A DNA stretch of 37,741 bases from Penium margaritaceum (taxonomy: Eukaryota; Streptophyta; Zygnematophyceae; Desmidiales; Peniaceae), in assembly GCA_023375785.1 (NCBI GenBank), contig SZWC01001608.1, positions 19,617 to 57,357 on the forward strand, read 5' to 3'. A program made the translations under genes and the position numbers. Position 1 is the first letter of the stretch. The number at the start of each line of letters is the position of its first letter. The notes under the pieces were generated by a model that was given only the letters and a program-made list of their open reading frames with translations, did no database searches and had not been told where the DNA came from. Shown here in pieces: positions 1 to 9,232 of the stretch.

Positions 1-312
1 CTGGTCGCACTGTATGTGGATGATCTGATTCTGAGCTCTACCTCCAAGAAGGCCCTTGTGGTCCTCAAAGAGCAGCTGAGCAACAGGTTTCAGATGAAGG
101 ACATGGGAGAGCTCGAGTACTGCCTCAGTATCGCCATCCACTGCAACCGAGCAGCAGGCACCATCGAGCTGAACCAGACAAAGTACATTACGGAGGTGCT
201 TTGGCGCTATGGCATGGAAGACTGCAAACCCCTCAGCACTCCTCTCCCCACTGACACCAAACTCACCTCTTCTCACTCCCCCAGCATGGAAGCAGAGCGT
301 TGTGAGATGTAG
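1..312 (+). pseudogene. Copia reverse transcriptase, C-terminal part
   Basis: The frame is open from base 1. It begins with the RT catalytic box YVDD (about 19-30, both catalytic aspartates kept), followed by LILSS. The copia-typical stretch KDMGELEY comes next, then the QTKYITEVLWRYGMEDC thumb motif and a PLPTD connection. In the family this region polymerises cDNA from element RNA in virus-like particles. The frame ends at a TAG at 310-312. After it, NVPYQSA is read in another frame and joins directly to RPDIAFAVG, so about ten residues normally found between these motifs are missing. That indicates a small deletion near 335-345 plus a frameshift. It is closely similar in style to the RT of element D at 19226-20149. 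Start residue and 5' part are outside the window. Confidence 0.9.
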
Positions 313-930
313 AATGTCCCCTACCAGTCTGCGGTACACGGCCTGACATCGCGTTTGCTGTGGGGCTGTCCAGTCGGTATGTGGCCAATCCTGGGCCACT
401 TCACTAGCAGGCTGTGAAGCGGATTCTCCGCTACCTTAACAGGACACGGCATTGGGGGCTGCGCTACGGTGGCCTCCAAGGAACAGACCCTCTGCGCCTC
501 AAATACTATACCGACGCAGACTGGGGAGGCAATCTTGACGACAGGATGTCCACCTCAGGATTCGTGTGCATCTTGAACGACGGAGCTGTCCCTTGGGCAA
601 GCAGAAAGCAGGACTACGTCTCGATCTCCACTGTTGAAGCTGAGTTCGTCGCACTCTCAGCAGCGTGCAAGGAGACACAGTGGCTGCACAGTCTGCTTGC
701 TGAGATGCAAGCACCGCAGAAGGAGGCAACTGTCGTGCACATTGACAACAGGAGCGCGTTTGACATCACGTACAATAATGTGCTCTCCAGGCGGACTAAG
801 CACATCGACATCCGCTACCACTACACACGCAACTTGGTCGCCAAGAACGTGGTCGATCTGTAGTACGTTGGGACAAAACAGATGCTTGCGGACTTCGGAC
901 TGGTAAGCGCTGTAGACGAGGGCTGAAGAG
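313..930 (+). pseudogene. Copia RNase H (element 1)
   Basis: The main frame 414-863 starts in KRILRYLNRTRHWGLRY. It carries the copia RNase H core: YTDADWGGNLDDRMSTSG (first catalytic Asp in TDADW), WASRKQDYVSISTVEAEF (catalytic Glu in VEAEF), HIDNRSAFD (catalytic Asp) and RRTKHIDIRYHYTR. The family enzyme removes the RNA strand from the RNA/cDNA hybrid. A TAG at 861-863 interrupts the last motif, which continues as YVGTKQMLADF, the usual end of copia polyproteins. The upstream link to RT is frameshifted around 395-415, where the expected HWQAVKR box is distorted. The fold-defining acidic residues are present, but the stops make it a pseudogene. Confidence 0.9.
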
Positions 931-1006
931 GCGGTCTGACACATGGAGGCCAACATCGCAGGGCTTTGGGCCACTGCAAGAGTCTAGTCGCAGATGGACA
1001 TAGGTG

Positions 1007-1020
1007 CAAGGGGGAGGTTT
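1007..1020 (+). promoter_or_regulatory. Polypurine tract of element 1
   Basis: A purine-rich run (CAAGGGGGAGG followed by TTT) lies directly before a TGTTATT LTR start. In LTR retrotransposons this tract primes plus-strand DNA synthesis. Its position just after the RNase H end fits. Confidence 0.75.
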
Positions 1021-1680
1021 TGTTATTTCTGGTATGCCCCTTGTCCAGTCAGCAGCAGATTTAGGCGGGCATGCACTGCTCTACGGAGCAAGTCCCCCGC
1101 AGGACGAACCGGGTATGCACTGAGCTTGTAGCGCAAGTCCCCCAGATCCGCTCCTTGGATTAAATGAGCAAGCGGATTAATTCCAGGATCGCGGGTTGAA
1201 GTCCCGCCTAGGGCGCTAGGTCGCGCGCCTAAAGGGGGCTAAGGTGCACGGGCACCTAGGGGATTAAAGTGCGCGCGCACTACCCTAGAGATCGCGCTAG
1301 GGCACCTCGGCCTCAAGCCAAGGCACCCAAGCTCGCTACTGCTATATGTACTACTCATTTGCTCATTCTAAGTATCCACTTCATACCCTTGAGACTTGTG
1401 CTGAAAACTAAGGCATAAGTTGGCCAACCAAGGGCAGATATAAAAGACTTGGGACAAGCTAAAAGGGGAAACCGAGAGGCCACGGAAGGGACAAGCTTTG
1501 TGAGCTGAACAGTGTGGAAACATGATCCCGAGGGGGATTTCTTCTCATAGCTAAAATGCTATGAGCGGTCGGCGGATGTCACTGTACTCCGTTTTCTAGG
1601 CCGTTTGCCTCAGGCGGGTTGACACCTTCCACCATCAAGGTCCTCTACTCCGTCACCTACACCATCCGTCGATGGCAAGC
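1021..1680 (+). repeat. 3' LTR of element 1 (right end approximate)
   Basis: The LTR begins with TGTTATTTCTGG right after the polypurine tract. Its U3 contains a twice-repeated motif (GGNATGCACTG ... GCAAGTCCCCC, at about 1067-1105 and 1110-1145). It also holds GC-rich short repeats at 1195-1310, including a 14-bp perfect palindrome AGTGCGCGCGCACT at 1268-1281, and a TATA box at 1439. The right boundary is not defined. The 5' LTR is outside the window, so no pairwise comparison is possible. Confidence 0.6.
1439..1446 (+). promoter_or_regulatory. TATA box in LTR of element 1
   Basis: TATAAAAG lies about 420 bp into the LTR, a normal place for the U3 core promoter. It would direct transcription to the right, into the following element. 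Recognition rests on motif and position only. Confidence 0.5.
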
Positions 1681-1685
1681 GCCAG

Positions 1686-2279
1686 TTGGAGCAGTCACTT
1701 CTACGTCTCCACCTCTACAATGTAGGAGGTGAGAGTGTGACTGCATTGGCCAAAGGTCATTTCTGTCAAAATAATAATGTTCTTCGTGGGGACCCTCCTA
1801 GTTACGTCCTCATTTTTTTGTCTGTGCTTGTTCCGTGGGTCGAGCATTGGCAGTCCGTCGTTCCCCCACGCCGTCTCGCAGTCTGTGAATCGTCCTCCCC
1901 TGTTGTTGGTATTGTTGCCACGTGTGGTGACCTTCCTCGTATCCGTGTCTCTGGTTGCTTTTGGGTCCTCGACTCTGGGGCCACCCACCACATGACTTCC
2001 GATCGTACCTTTTTCGTCTCGTTGGGACCTGCTGGTCCCGTTTACTTTATGTGCACCGGGTCCAGCAAGTTACTTCCCGTTTAGGGCGTGGGTGTTGTCT
2101 GCTTTGTTGATCCCAATGGTGCGCTGTTCTTGCCCGACGTCGTGTACATGACCTCCTTGGAGCTCAGCTCACTGTTGGTCACCTCTCTCGACAAGCAGGG
2201 CATGGATTTCTCAGCCTGTGAGGGTGTTCGTCTGTCTCCGTCCCTCTGGTTGTGTTTTCCTGCAGGGTGTCAGGTGTAA
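1686..2279 (+). pseudogene. Copia protease region (element 2)
   Basis: The frame 1686-2084 contains FWVLDSGATHHMTSDRTFF, the aspartic protease active site of copia polyproteins. The catalytic Asp codon is at 1971-1973. The enzyme family cuts Gag-Pol in the virus-like particle. A stop at 2082-2084 (TAG) breaks the frame, and the next segment (2088-2279) continues in family style with FVDPNGALFLPDVVYM and LSSLLVTSLDKQG, matching the typical end of copia protease. A Gag N-terminus and a zinc knuckle are not seen upstream, where the sequence quickly becomes the LTR of element 1. The active-site triad DSG is intact, but the frame is broken. Confidence 0.8.
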
Positions 2280-2359
2280 CCAGATGTACCGTTTCCTCCT
2301 GCTTGTACCCTCTGCCTTCTCTATTGGCTCCTCTCTTACTCATGTTAATCCCTCTCTTC

Positions 2360-3000
2360 CCTGACTACGTTCAGCTCTTGCACCACCATTTTGGCCATGT
2401 TCACACAGATGCAATCACCAGCATCCTTTGCCTCTAGCCAGCTCTTGGCTTGTCCCCTTCTACCTTTCTATCGCCTTGTTCTTGTGACCGTCTTGAGTGT
2501 GCCCAAGGCAAGATGCATCGCTCTCCCTTTACTTCTTTTGAGTCCCAGTCATCCCACCCCCTTGATGTTGTTCTTGCTAATGTCATGGGTCTCCTTCCCC
2601 ATGAGTTCCTTTGGGGTGCTGGGCGGTATGTCCTTTGTTCAACGAATGAATTCTCTCGTTTTTGTTGGATTTGGGTCCTTCGTCAGAAGAGCGATGTGTG
2701 TTCAGTTCTTGAGTCCTGGCTTCTACAAGCTGAACAGTCGTGTCAACGGTCTCTGCGTGTCTTTTTGTAGTGACCATGGTGGTGATTTCCTTGGTCCCAC
2801 CGCCTGGCTCCTCAAGTCCAAGGGGGTGTGTATGGAGACCTCTGCTCCTTACACATCCTAGCAAATTGGGGCCTGTGAATGTTTGAAACGGACTCTCGTC
2901 GACTGAGTCTGCGCTCTCTTGTCCAAATCCAGCCTCCCTCTCCTCTTTGCCTTCAAGGCAATGTGTTACATGACCTGGGTCTAGAACCGATTCCCCATGG
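2360..3000 (+). pseudogene. Copia GAG-pre-integrase and integrase core (element 2)
   Basis: LLHHHFGHVHTDAITS (about 2375-2425) is the GAG-pre-integrase zinc-binding motif, read in the frame 2252-2437. In another frame follow CAQGKMHRSPF (about 2493-2530) and the integrase core LDVVLANVMG. Here the first catalytic Asp, normally in SDVMG, is Asn (codon at 2579-2581). GRYVLCSTNEFSRFCWIWVLRQKSDV matches the core around the family's TDDYSRY box. The second Asp is preserved in SDHGGDF (about 2771-2790), followed by SAPYTS and a stop. Integrase inserts cDNA into the host genome. This one is inactive because of the Asp-to-Asn change, several stops and frameshifts. Confidence 0.8.
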
Positions 3001-3900
3001 TACCCTCCCTTGCACTATTACAACTTTCAAGCTCTAGTACGACACTCGTGCTGACCTCCGCCTTGCTTTTGTCTGGGGTAGCATTGTGTTCGTCTGGCTC
3101 CCTGAGGGCCTTCGCGATGGGAATCTCTCTCTGCCTGGATGCTTTTGTCCCTTTCTGGGTGTCTCTCCTTGATCCAAGGCCTGGCGCTTCTGGGATCCAG
3201 AGCGCCAACGGGTTGTTGAGTCTCATAACGCCCTGTTCCTTGAGTCCGTCTTTCTCCATCACCAATGTCGTACTACGCCAGCTGCCTCCCTATTGGCGCT
3301 CTCTTGGTTGGGGGGGAGAGGTTAATCCTGTTGTCCCTGCCGCTCATGCAGCCCCTGTTGATTTCCCTTTCATGCAGCCCTCTCCCTCGTCGCGTCCCTA
3401 GGCGTCAACCACACTGCCCTCGTGGTCCTCTACGCGTCTCCAAACCTTGTCACTCTGTGCTCCGGCTTCCCCTGTTCTCTCCTTTTCTCCTGCTTCCTTT
3501 GAGTAAGTGCCTCTTGCACACTCCTCTGCAATGCCCTCCAGTCCGCTCACCTTGACTATACCTAGTCCGCCGGCTCCTTCCATAGCTGTGCCTGCTGCTC
3601 CCCCCAGTCCTGCACCCGTCTCACCCTTTGTCCGTGGTTGACGCCTCCATGCTCTCCCCACTCGCTCTTCCAGTGTCTCAACGTCCCACTCCCGATTGTT
3701 GCACTCTCACCCTGAGCAGTCGCGAGCTTTGCGGACGGACATGGATGCCTTGGCCTGGCCACAGGGGTTGTCCATCCTTGCTCTGCCCTTGGGTATACCC
3801 TGCTCGTGACGGAGCATGAACGAGCCCTTAACAACACTGTTCTTGGCAGTGTTGCAAAGTGTCTTGCAACTGCTGTAGCATCTCCCTTGTTGCCTGATCT
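3001..3900 (+). pseudogene. Integrase C-terminal part and Pro/Ser-rich linker (element 2)
   Basis: This stretch lies between integrase and RT. It begins with degenerate integrase C-terminal sequence and continues as a C/T-rich tract (about 3260-3680) that reads Ser/Pro/Leu-rich. Copia polyproteins usually have such a variable low-complexity linker between integrase and RT. Homology is not clear enough to set boundaries, and frames are broken repeatedly. The assignment is inferred from position and composition. Confidence 0.5.
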
Positions 3901-3904
3901 CACC

Positions 3905-4762
3905 ACAGTCCGACAGGCACGGGCGGCACCTAACGTACAACAATGGGAGGCTACCATGTGGGATGAAATCAGAGCTTTAGATGATCATGCTGTATACGAG
4001 CTGGCCAATCTATTGTCTGGCTGCAAGGCCATTGACGCCCGCTGGGTGTCTCAACAAAAACACAAGCCCAATAGCAAGCTCGACAAATAGAAAGCATGCC
4101 TTACAGCCAAGGGATTTTCCGAAGTCCCCGCAGTGAACTTTGACGAGATATTTACCCCCGTCAGATGCTACACCACTGGTCGATCTCTCCTCAGTCTTGT
4201 TGCACACCACGAGTGGGAACTCGAGTAGATGGACATCAAGAACGCCTTCATGAACGGACGCTTGAATGAGGAGATCTACATGGTCCAGCCTCTAGGGTTC
4301 ATAGACGGCACTGATAAAGTGTGGTGAGTGCGCAAGGCTCTCTACAGCCTTAAACAATCTCCAAGGTGTTGGAATTGGGAAATCACCTCAGCCCAGGAGA
4401 AAGGAGGGTACCGACGGAACACAGTCGACCCTACACTCTTTATCACCCTAGTTTCAGCACCATTTGCTGCCATTCTTGTCTATGTCGATGACTTGCTAAT
4501 CGCGTCCTCGAGTGAAGAGGCGGTAGTGTCTATGAAGTCCTTGCTGTAGTCCACGTACAAGATGAAGGACTTGGATCCGGCCTGTTTCTTCCTAGGCATG
4601 GAGATTGAGTGTGACCGCGCTCATCGCATTCTCCACGTTCATGAGGTTGCTTATGTCAGGAGCCTAGGGGAGCGCTTTGCCTCCTTCCTTGGTCTACGCC
4701 CCCATGTGTCAACACCAATGCTGCCCACCAGACAGCGCTTGCTAAAGACACTGGACGTGTGA
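3905..4762 (+). pseudogene. Copia reverse transcriptase (element 2)
   Basis: The domain starts with WEATMWDEIRALDDHAVYEL in the frame 3806-4090. The template-grip region follows (CKAIDARWVSQQKHKPNSKLDK, then a TAG at 4088-4090) and continues as KACLTAKGFSEVPAVNFDEIFTPV. MDIKNAFMNGRLNEEIYMVQPLGF carries the first catalytic Asp, and a TGA follows near 4325. RKALYSLKQSPRCWN and LVYVDDLLIAS (about 4478-4510) keep the YVDD catalytic pair. After a TAG at 4547-4549, the frame 4562-4762 gives MKDLDPACFFLGMEIECDRAHRILHV and the thumb. The catalytic residues survive, but at least four in-frame stops are present. The family role is cDNA synthesis. Confidence 0.9.
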
Positions 4763-5465
4763 AAGTTGGGGGAGCCAGTGGATGTGACTTATAACCTACG
4801 AGAGATAGGGTCTCTGATGTACCTAGGTACCACCATGCAAGCAGTCGTTGCCTTCGCTATGAACTTTCTTGCTCAGTTGTCAGAGTGTCTTAGGTTATGC
4901 CACATGGATGCAGCCTTGCTTGTCATCAGGTATGCTCTCTCTAGGGCTCGAGTTGGATTTGTTACCGAGCACAACCGTGAGTGGTTGTGGATGGGTACAC
5001 TGACAGTGATTGGACACATGATGTGGATGCTCGCAGTCACATGGGGTAAATCTTCCTTGTTCGAGGGACAACGATCTCGTGGAAATGTGGCAAGCAAGGT
5101 TGTGTTGCACGAAACTCTAGTGAGGCTGCGTATGTTGCTCCTGGCATGGACACGTGTGAAAGTGTTTGGCTTGGTTGCCTGTTGTAACAGTTACACATTC
5201 CCATTTTCTATATCACTCTGCATTGTGACAATGAAAGCACAAAAGCGATTGCTGAGCACAATGGCATTCATCAAACTTGCACAAAGCATATCAATGTTGA
5301 ACACCATTTTGTACGTGAGCATGTGGATGCAGGAGATGTCCATATCGTGTGGATTGACTCCAGACAGAAGCGAGCTGACTTCCTCACAAAGGCATTGAGT
5401 AGTAACGTCTTCAAGGCAGCAGTTCATGCTGTTGGGCTGTTGTGCGTTCTGGATGCTCCGGGCTG
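4763..5465 (+). pseudogene. Copia RNase H (element 2)
   Basis: YNLREIGSLMYLGTTMQAVVAFAMNFLAQ (4766 onward) is the RT/RNase H connection. GYTDSDWTHDVDARSHMG (about 4990-5046) holds the first catalytic Asp and is cut by a TAA. Frame changes follow through the region normally containing the Glu. At 5218-5397 the frame reads LHCDNESTKAIAEH, CTKHINVEHHFVREHV and IVWIDSRQKRADFLTKAL, the standard copia C-terminus with the third catalytic Asp. The frame runs on through SSNVFKAAVHAVGLL to a stop before the polypurine tract. The enzyme would degrade the RNA strand of the hybrid. This copy is inactive. Confidence 0.88.
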
Positions 5466-5560
5466 AGTTGGTCTGTCGTGCTTTGTGTACAGTTGTGTGT
5501 CACTACTCGTGACGTCCCTTTTGTGCCTGTGAAAGTATGTGTGCAGTTCTGTTGTGGGTC

Positions 5561-5569
5561 ATGGGGGAG
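5561..5569 (+). promoter_or_regulatory. Polypurine tract of element 2
   Basis: ATGGGGGAG lies directly before TGTTGGTTTATG, the inferred 3' LTR start. It sits about 100 bp after the end of the RNase H reading frame, as expected for a plus-strand primer site. Confidence 0.7.
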
Positions 5570-6081
5570 TGTTGGTTTATGTGTCAGTACCACATGGTGA
5601 CCTCTGGCCTTGCTGCACACCCATCGCACCTGTGCAGGTGACTGACCAGAGGAGGGCAACGGTCGATGTTGGGCCCTTGTATCGGCGTATGTCCTCAACG
5701 GGCCACCTGCTTCAGCCAATAGACTAGCAAGGTTCACCGTGCTTGCATGTTCTCACTACTCGAGTACACTGGCTATTCTTCACTTGCATGCTCAGCATGG
5801 ATGCAGACGGGTCATCGACCAAGGCTAATTTCTGCTGACTGGTTTGGGATGTACTCAGGACGGAGATAGTCCCAGTAGCATGTGGTGTTTCAAATAACGG
5901 GTCCAAAGGGGAGGGAGTGAAAGCGAGCTCGCTTGTTGTGTCACGCCTTCATCTTTGTTTCTTGTTGCGTGTGTCTCTTCACTCCAACTCACGTGCTCTT
6001 GTCACGACATGGAATTGTGAGACTTCTCAAGCTCTCTATGCTCCATATTGTGCACTCGTGATTCTCATCTACCTATGATAC
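5570..6081 (+). repeat. 3' LTR of element 2 (right end approximate)
   Basis: The LTR begins at TGTTGG after the polypurine tract. No second LTR copy exists in the window, so the right edge is a guess at a terminal ATACA near 6076-6081. No convincing TATA box was found. The sequence has no long open frame of interest. Confidence 0.45.
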
Positions 6082-6377
6082 AGACGGTACTCAATGGATA
6101 AGTATTGAATCTAATCGACAAGATCCATACGAGCCTGTGAGAGGATTGTGTTTCTTTACGTAAAAAGACATGGCGCCTGAGAGAAAACGTGAATTTCTTG
6201 CAAACAATCATCTCTGACAAAGCTTGTAGGCAGAAAAACAATGAAAGATTTGGGAAAAATGCCTTGTCCTGGAAAAGGTAGACATGAGAGACAAAAAAAA
6301 TATCAAACTGGTAAATGCTCAAACCATATCCAAACGGGATAAGCTTAAATCTGAAATATGTTCTCCTAGCCACGAGC
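6082..6377. other. AT-rich spacer between element 2 and element C
   Basis: About 300 bp of AT-rich sequence. A 102-codon minus-strand open frame spans 6065-6373, but it shows no recognisable motif and I regard it as chance. Bases just before 6378 (CGAGC) would be the left target-site copy of element C, but no matching copy is clear on the other side. Confidence 0.5.
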
Positions 6378-7228
6378 TGAAATAGCCAAGAAGCTTCCTA
6401 GCACGCTTGTTGCTGACTGGGCGTCAGCGCTCAGTCAGCTTGCGGCGTCGACACACATTGGACGCGAGATGACAAGGGTTAGGCTAGGTGAAAAAAACAA
6501 AGTGTCAAATGTGCTTCCTTAGAAAAAAACATGCAGAGAGAGTTGAAAAAATAAGCCATGGCCACCTAAATAGCTGTCAGGCCTGGTACGCAGCCAGCAC
6601 ATCCAGGGGTATGTTTGGCTGCTCACAAGCCACAACTGGCGCAAGACTACACAAATTGCCAGAACAGCCTAGCCGAGGCTAAAAAAACTCACTTGGTCAT
6701 AACTTCTTGCATAGGCGTCAGAACGACGCTTTGTTTGAACTCAAACAACCAACACAACGAGCTGGAGACGTTCGTAATGTGCAAGACAGGTCTCCTCGTG
6801 ACCCCGGAACATGTCTCTGGATGCCCGGGTCTCAACCGATGGGCAAGGTACATAACTAAGCACCGGGCAACACGTCATGAGCTCCCAACACGCACACCCT
6901 GGTTCAAGGCTCTGGGTCTCCACGTCGCACTGGTATGACCCACCAAGGGTGCGGGGCTCAACCAGAGCCACCTCAGATCTCCTCGTGACCCTGGAACATG
7001 TCTCGGGGTGCCCAGGTCTTCACTACCGAGAAAACTCTAGCAGCAACACACCCACAAGCCTGGATACCGGAACGCAGCAAGTGCATCACACCAGCAATAT
7101 CGTTGGTGATAATGCAGTCTCGGGTTGTCTTAAAGACCTGTGGTGCCACAATCATTATGTGGAGCAATGTCGGCTCAAAACCCACACAACGAAACTCCCC
7201 CTGGGCCGTAGAGCCCGACAATACAACA
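6378..7228 (-). repeat. 3' LTR of element C
   Basis: The stretch from TGAAATAGCCAAGAAGCTTCC at 6378 matches 12318 onward for about 485 bp, with scattered substitutions. From about 6936 it matches 23107-23350. On the minus strand the LTR would begin TGTTGTATTG near 7228 and end GGCTATTTCA at 6378. Internally, a ~45-bp motif (CTCCTCGTGACC ... GGAACATGTCTC) occurs twice, near 6789 and 6976. No polypurine tract is obvious next to 7228, so that end is approximate. Confidence 0.65.
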
Positions 7229-8103
7229 CCTGTAGCATGACACACACATACACCTACATGACAAGGACATGGTCGTCTCAAGGTGCTAGATCTCCTCATT
7301 ACAGCTGAAGAACCCACCAGGTATGCGGGTCCTGACTATCACCACCTCAACCCATGTCAACCACAGAGTAGTAGTGCCTCACTTTGCTGTGCACAAGGAG
7401 GTGTTGGGCAAAAGTGCACATGCCAACACTCCCTCTATGTGGCCTGATCCTGACAGCACAAGCAATTGTGATAAATGTGCACAACATGCTCCCTGAGGAG
7501 GGAGCACGGCTCCCCCTTGGTCACACACACCTGCATAGCAATAGCAAGGGTGATAACGATGCTGTTGGGACGTGCGCACACGTAGCCTCACCTCTCAGCG
7601 TCGTTGAAACTGTCGTCATCGTTGCTTTNTTATGTGGAGCAATGTCGGCTCAAAACCCACACAACGAAACTCCCCCTGGGCCGTAGAGCCCGACAATACA
7701 ACACCTGTAGCATGACACACACATACACCTACATGACAAGGACATGGTCGTCTCAAGGTGCTAGATCTCCTCATTACAGCTGAAGAACCCACCAGGTATG
7801 CGGGTCCTGACTATCACCACCTCAACCCATGTCAACCACAGAGTAGTAGTGCCTCACTTTGCTGTGCACAAGGAGGTGTTGGGCAAAAGTGCACATGCCA
7901 ACACTCCCTCTATGTGGCCTGATCCTGACAGCACAAGCAATTGTGATAAATGTGCACAACATGCTCCCTGAGGAGGGAGCACGGCTCCCCCTTGGTCACA
8001 CACACCTGCATAGCAATAGCAAGGGTGATAACGATGCTGTTGGGACGTGCGCACACGTAGCCTCACCTCTCAGCGTCGTTGAAACTGTCGTCATCGTTGC
8101 TTT
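7155..8103. repeat. Perfect 474-bp tandem duplication around a single N
   Basis: 7155-7628 and 7630-8103 appear identical base for base, separated only by N at 7629. Even long open frames are duplicated with a constant 475-bp offset. The neighbouring transposons are clearly diverged, so perfect identity joined by exactly one N is best explained by two contig ends with unmerged overlap. The second copy continues into unique sequence at 8104 and the first continues leftward into the LTR of element C. The real locus probably has one copy. Confidence 0.85.
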
Positions 8104-9232
8104 AATAGCCGTCACTGCTGTCGTCACCTATAACTGTGACCGGTGCAGTGCTGAGGGCTTCCTCCAACTGCAGCACCTGATTTATGCCTATGAGCTGCTG
8201 AGCTGCACATCACCACGCGGACAATACACCGTCAAGACTTGTGTACAATGCATTGAGCTCTGTTACGGCTGCCGACTGGCCGGCTGCATCTGTGGCATGC
8301 AAGGGGTCAATTGCGGAACGGACCTCATTGTGGACCTCCATCACGTGTGTGTTGGCACAAGCCATGGCCTACTAGAGCATTCTCGTCTCGTCGCGCAGGT
8401 GGGATTCCTCTGTGTCAGCCGTTGAATTATCTATCACTTGGTCGCCAGCTGCTAGTAGGGCGTCGATACCAGACAAAGCGTTGGCACTTGCACAAGCTGC
8501 AGTTGTGGAGGCATCGGCTATTGCTGACACACCTGTCACTTGACAATCGATAGTTGGCTGGACATCCGTCTGTGAATCTGCCTCTGTGGCATTGTCGCCA
8601 TCACGGAGGGCTGGCCGTGCATCTTCCACGTACTCCTTGGTATCCTGTTGTGCTGGAACATCCGCTATGTAACAACGGCTGCTGGCTAGCTAGAGCTCGG
8701 CCATGAAACTCTGCATGTGCGCCTCCGGTCGAGCCACGAGTGCATCATGCTCATCAACCGCGGATTGCTGGTGCTCAGGTACAAGAACTGCAGCTTGGAC
8801 GTTTGTAGCTGTGTTGATGGCTAGAACTGCTATGGTGTCATCGATGGTGGTCAGGGAAGCCATGAGCCGGAGGCCCACAATTTGCTCTGCATCCTCCAAG
8901 GTAGCTGTAGGGGTGATTGCTGCAAGCTCATCAGATGCCACGGACATAGCCGCCACTCGGCTTTTTGCAGTGTCGACCATTGTAACGGCTACTCTTGCAT
9001 GGGTCGCATCTACTGAGGCATCCATTGATATCACCTCCACTTGTGTACGCAAGTCTGACTGCCTCCACACTACACCGTTTAATGTCCACTCAGCAGCCTC
9101 GAGGCACGTGTGCAAATCCTCGATGACTAATGCCAATATCCAACGACTTGCGGCGTGTGTAGTGCAGCGATGTGTGCTCGCTATATGTAGCTCAATCTTG
9201 AGGTCTTGCATGTACCCGTCTGCATGTGCCAT
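8063..9232 (-). pseudogene. Downstream half of element C reading frame, unknown function
   Basis: One minus-strand frame runs from about 9232 to a TGA at 8063-8065. It is interrupted by stops at 8690-8692, 8372-8374 with 8369-8371, 8210-8212 and 8102-8104. Between stops it reads as ordinary protein: DLKIELHIASTHRCTTHAASR, LHTCLEAAEWTLNGVVWRQ, LEDAEQIVGLRLMASLTTIDD and AIDPLHATDAAGQSAAVTELNAL. The end is acidic (IGDDSSDG, NDDDSFNDAER). It is rich in Ala, Thr, Val and Asp, probably helical, and has no transmembrane segment or known motif. It joins the zinc-knuckle frame by a frameshift near 9192-9232. I do not recognise the protein. It could be a fast-evolving Gag part, a captured host fragment or an element-specific protein. 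Confidence 0.5.

Larger units (their letters stand above)
1..1680 (+). mobile_element. Copia element 1, 3' part (RT end, RNase H, PPT, 3' LTR)
   Basis: The window opens inside the reverse transcriptase of a Ty1/copia element reading on the plus strand. RNase H, a polypurine tract and a 3' LTR follow in the normal order. The 5' part (gag, protease, integrase, most of RT, 5' LTR) lies outside the window. Several stops and a small deletion make it non-functional. The right end is uncertain because no second LTR is available for comparison. It must lie before the protease of the next element, and 1640-1690 is my estimate. Confidence 0.85.
1686..6081 (+). mobile_element. Copia element 2, 5'-truncated and degenerate
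   Basis: A plus-strand Ty1/copia element runs from the end of gag or start of protease through integrase, RT and RNase H to a polypurine tract and 3' LTR. Gag and the 5' LTR are missing. The left edge abuts the LTR of element 1. Reading requires many frame changes and stops, so it is old or inactive. Its RT style (KALYSLKQSPRCWN, LVYVDDLLIAS) is closer to element 3 (13283-17905) than to elements 1 and D. Confidence 0.85.

Noticed and set aside
6065..6373. 102-codon minus-strand frame as a host gene
   Set aside because: AT-rich, Phe-rich chance frame with no motif, between two transposons.
7155..8103. Tandem direct repeats as a genuine duplication or a CRISPR-like array
   Set aside because: There are only two copies, identical and joined by a single N. 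An assembly artefact is far more likely.
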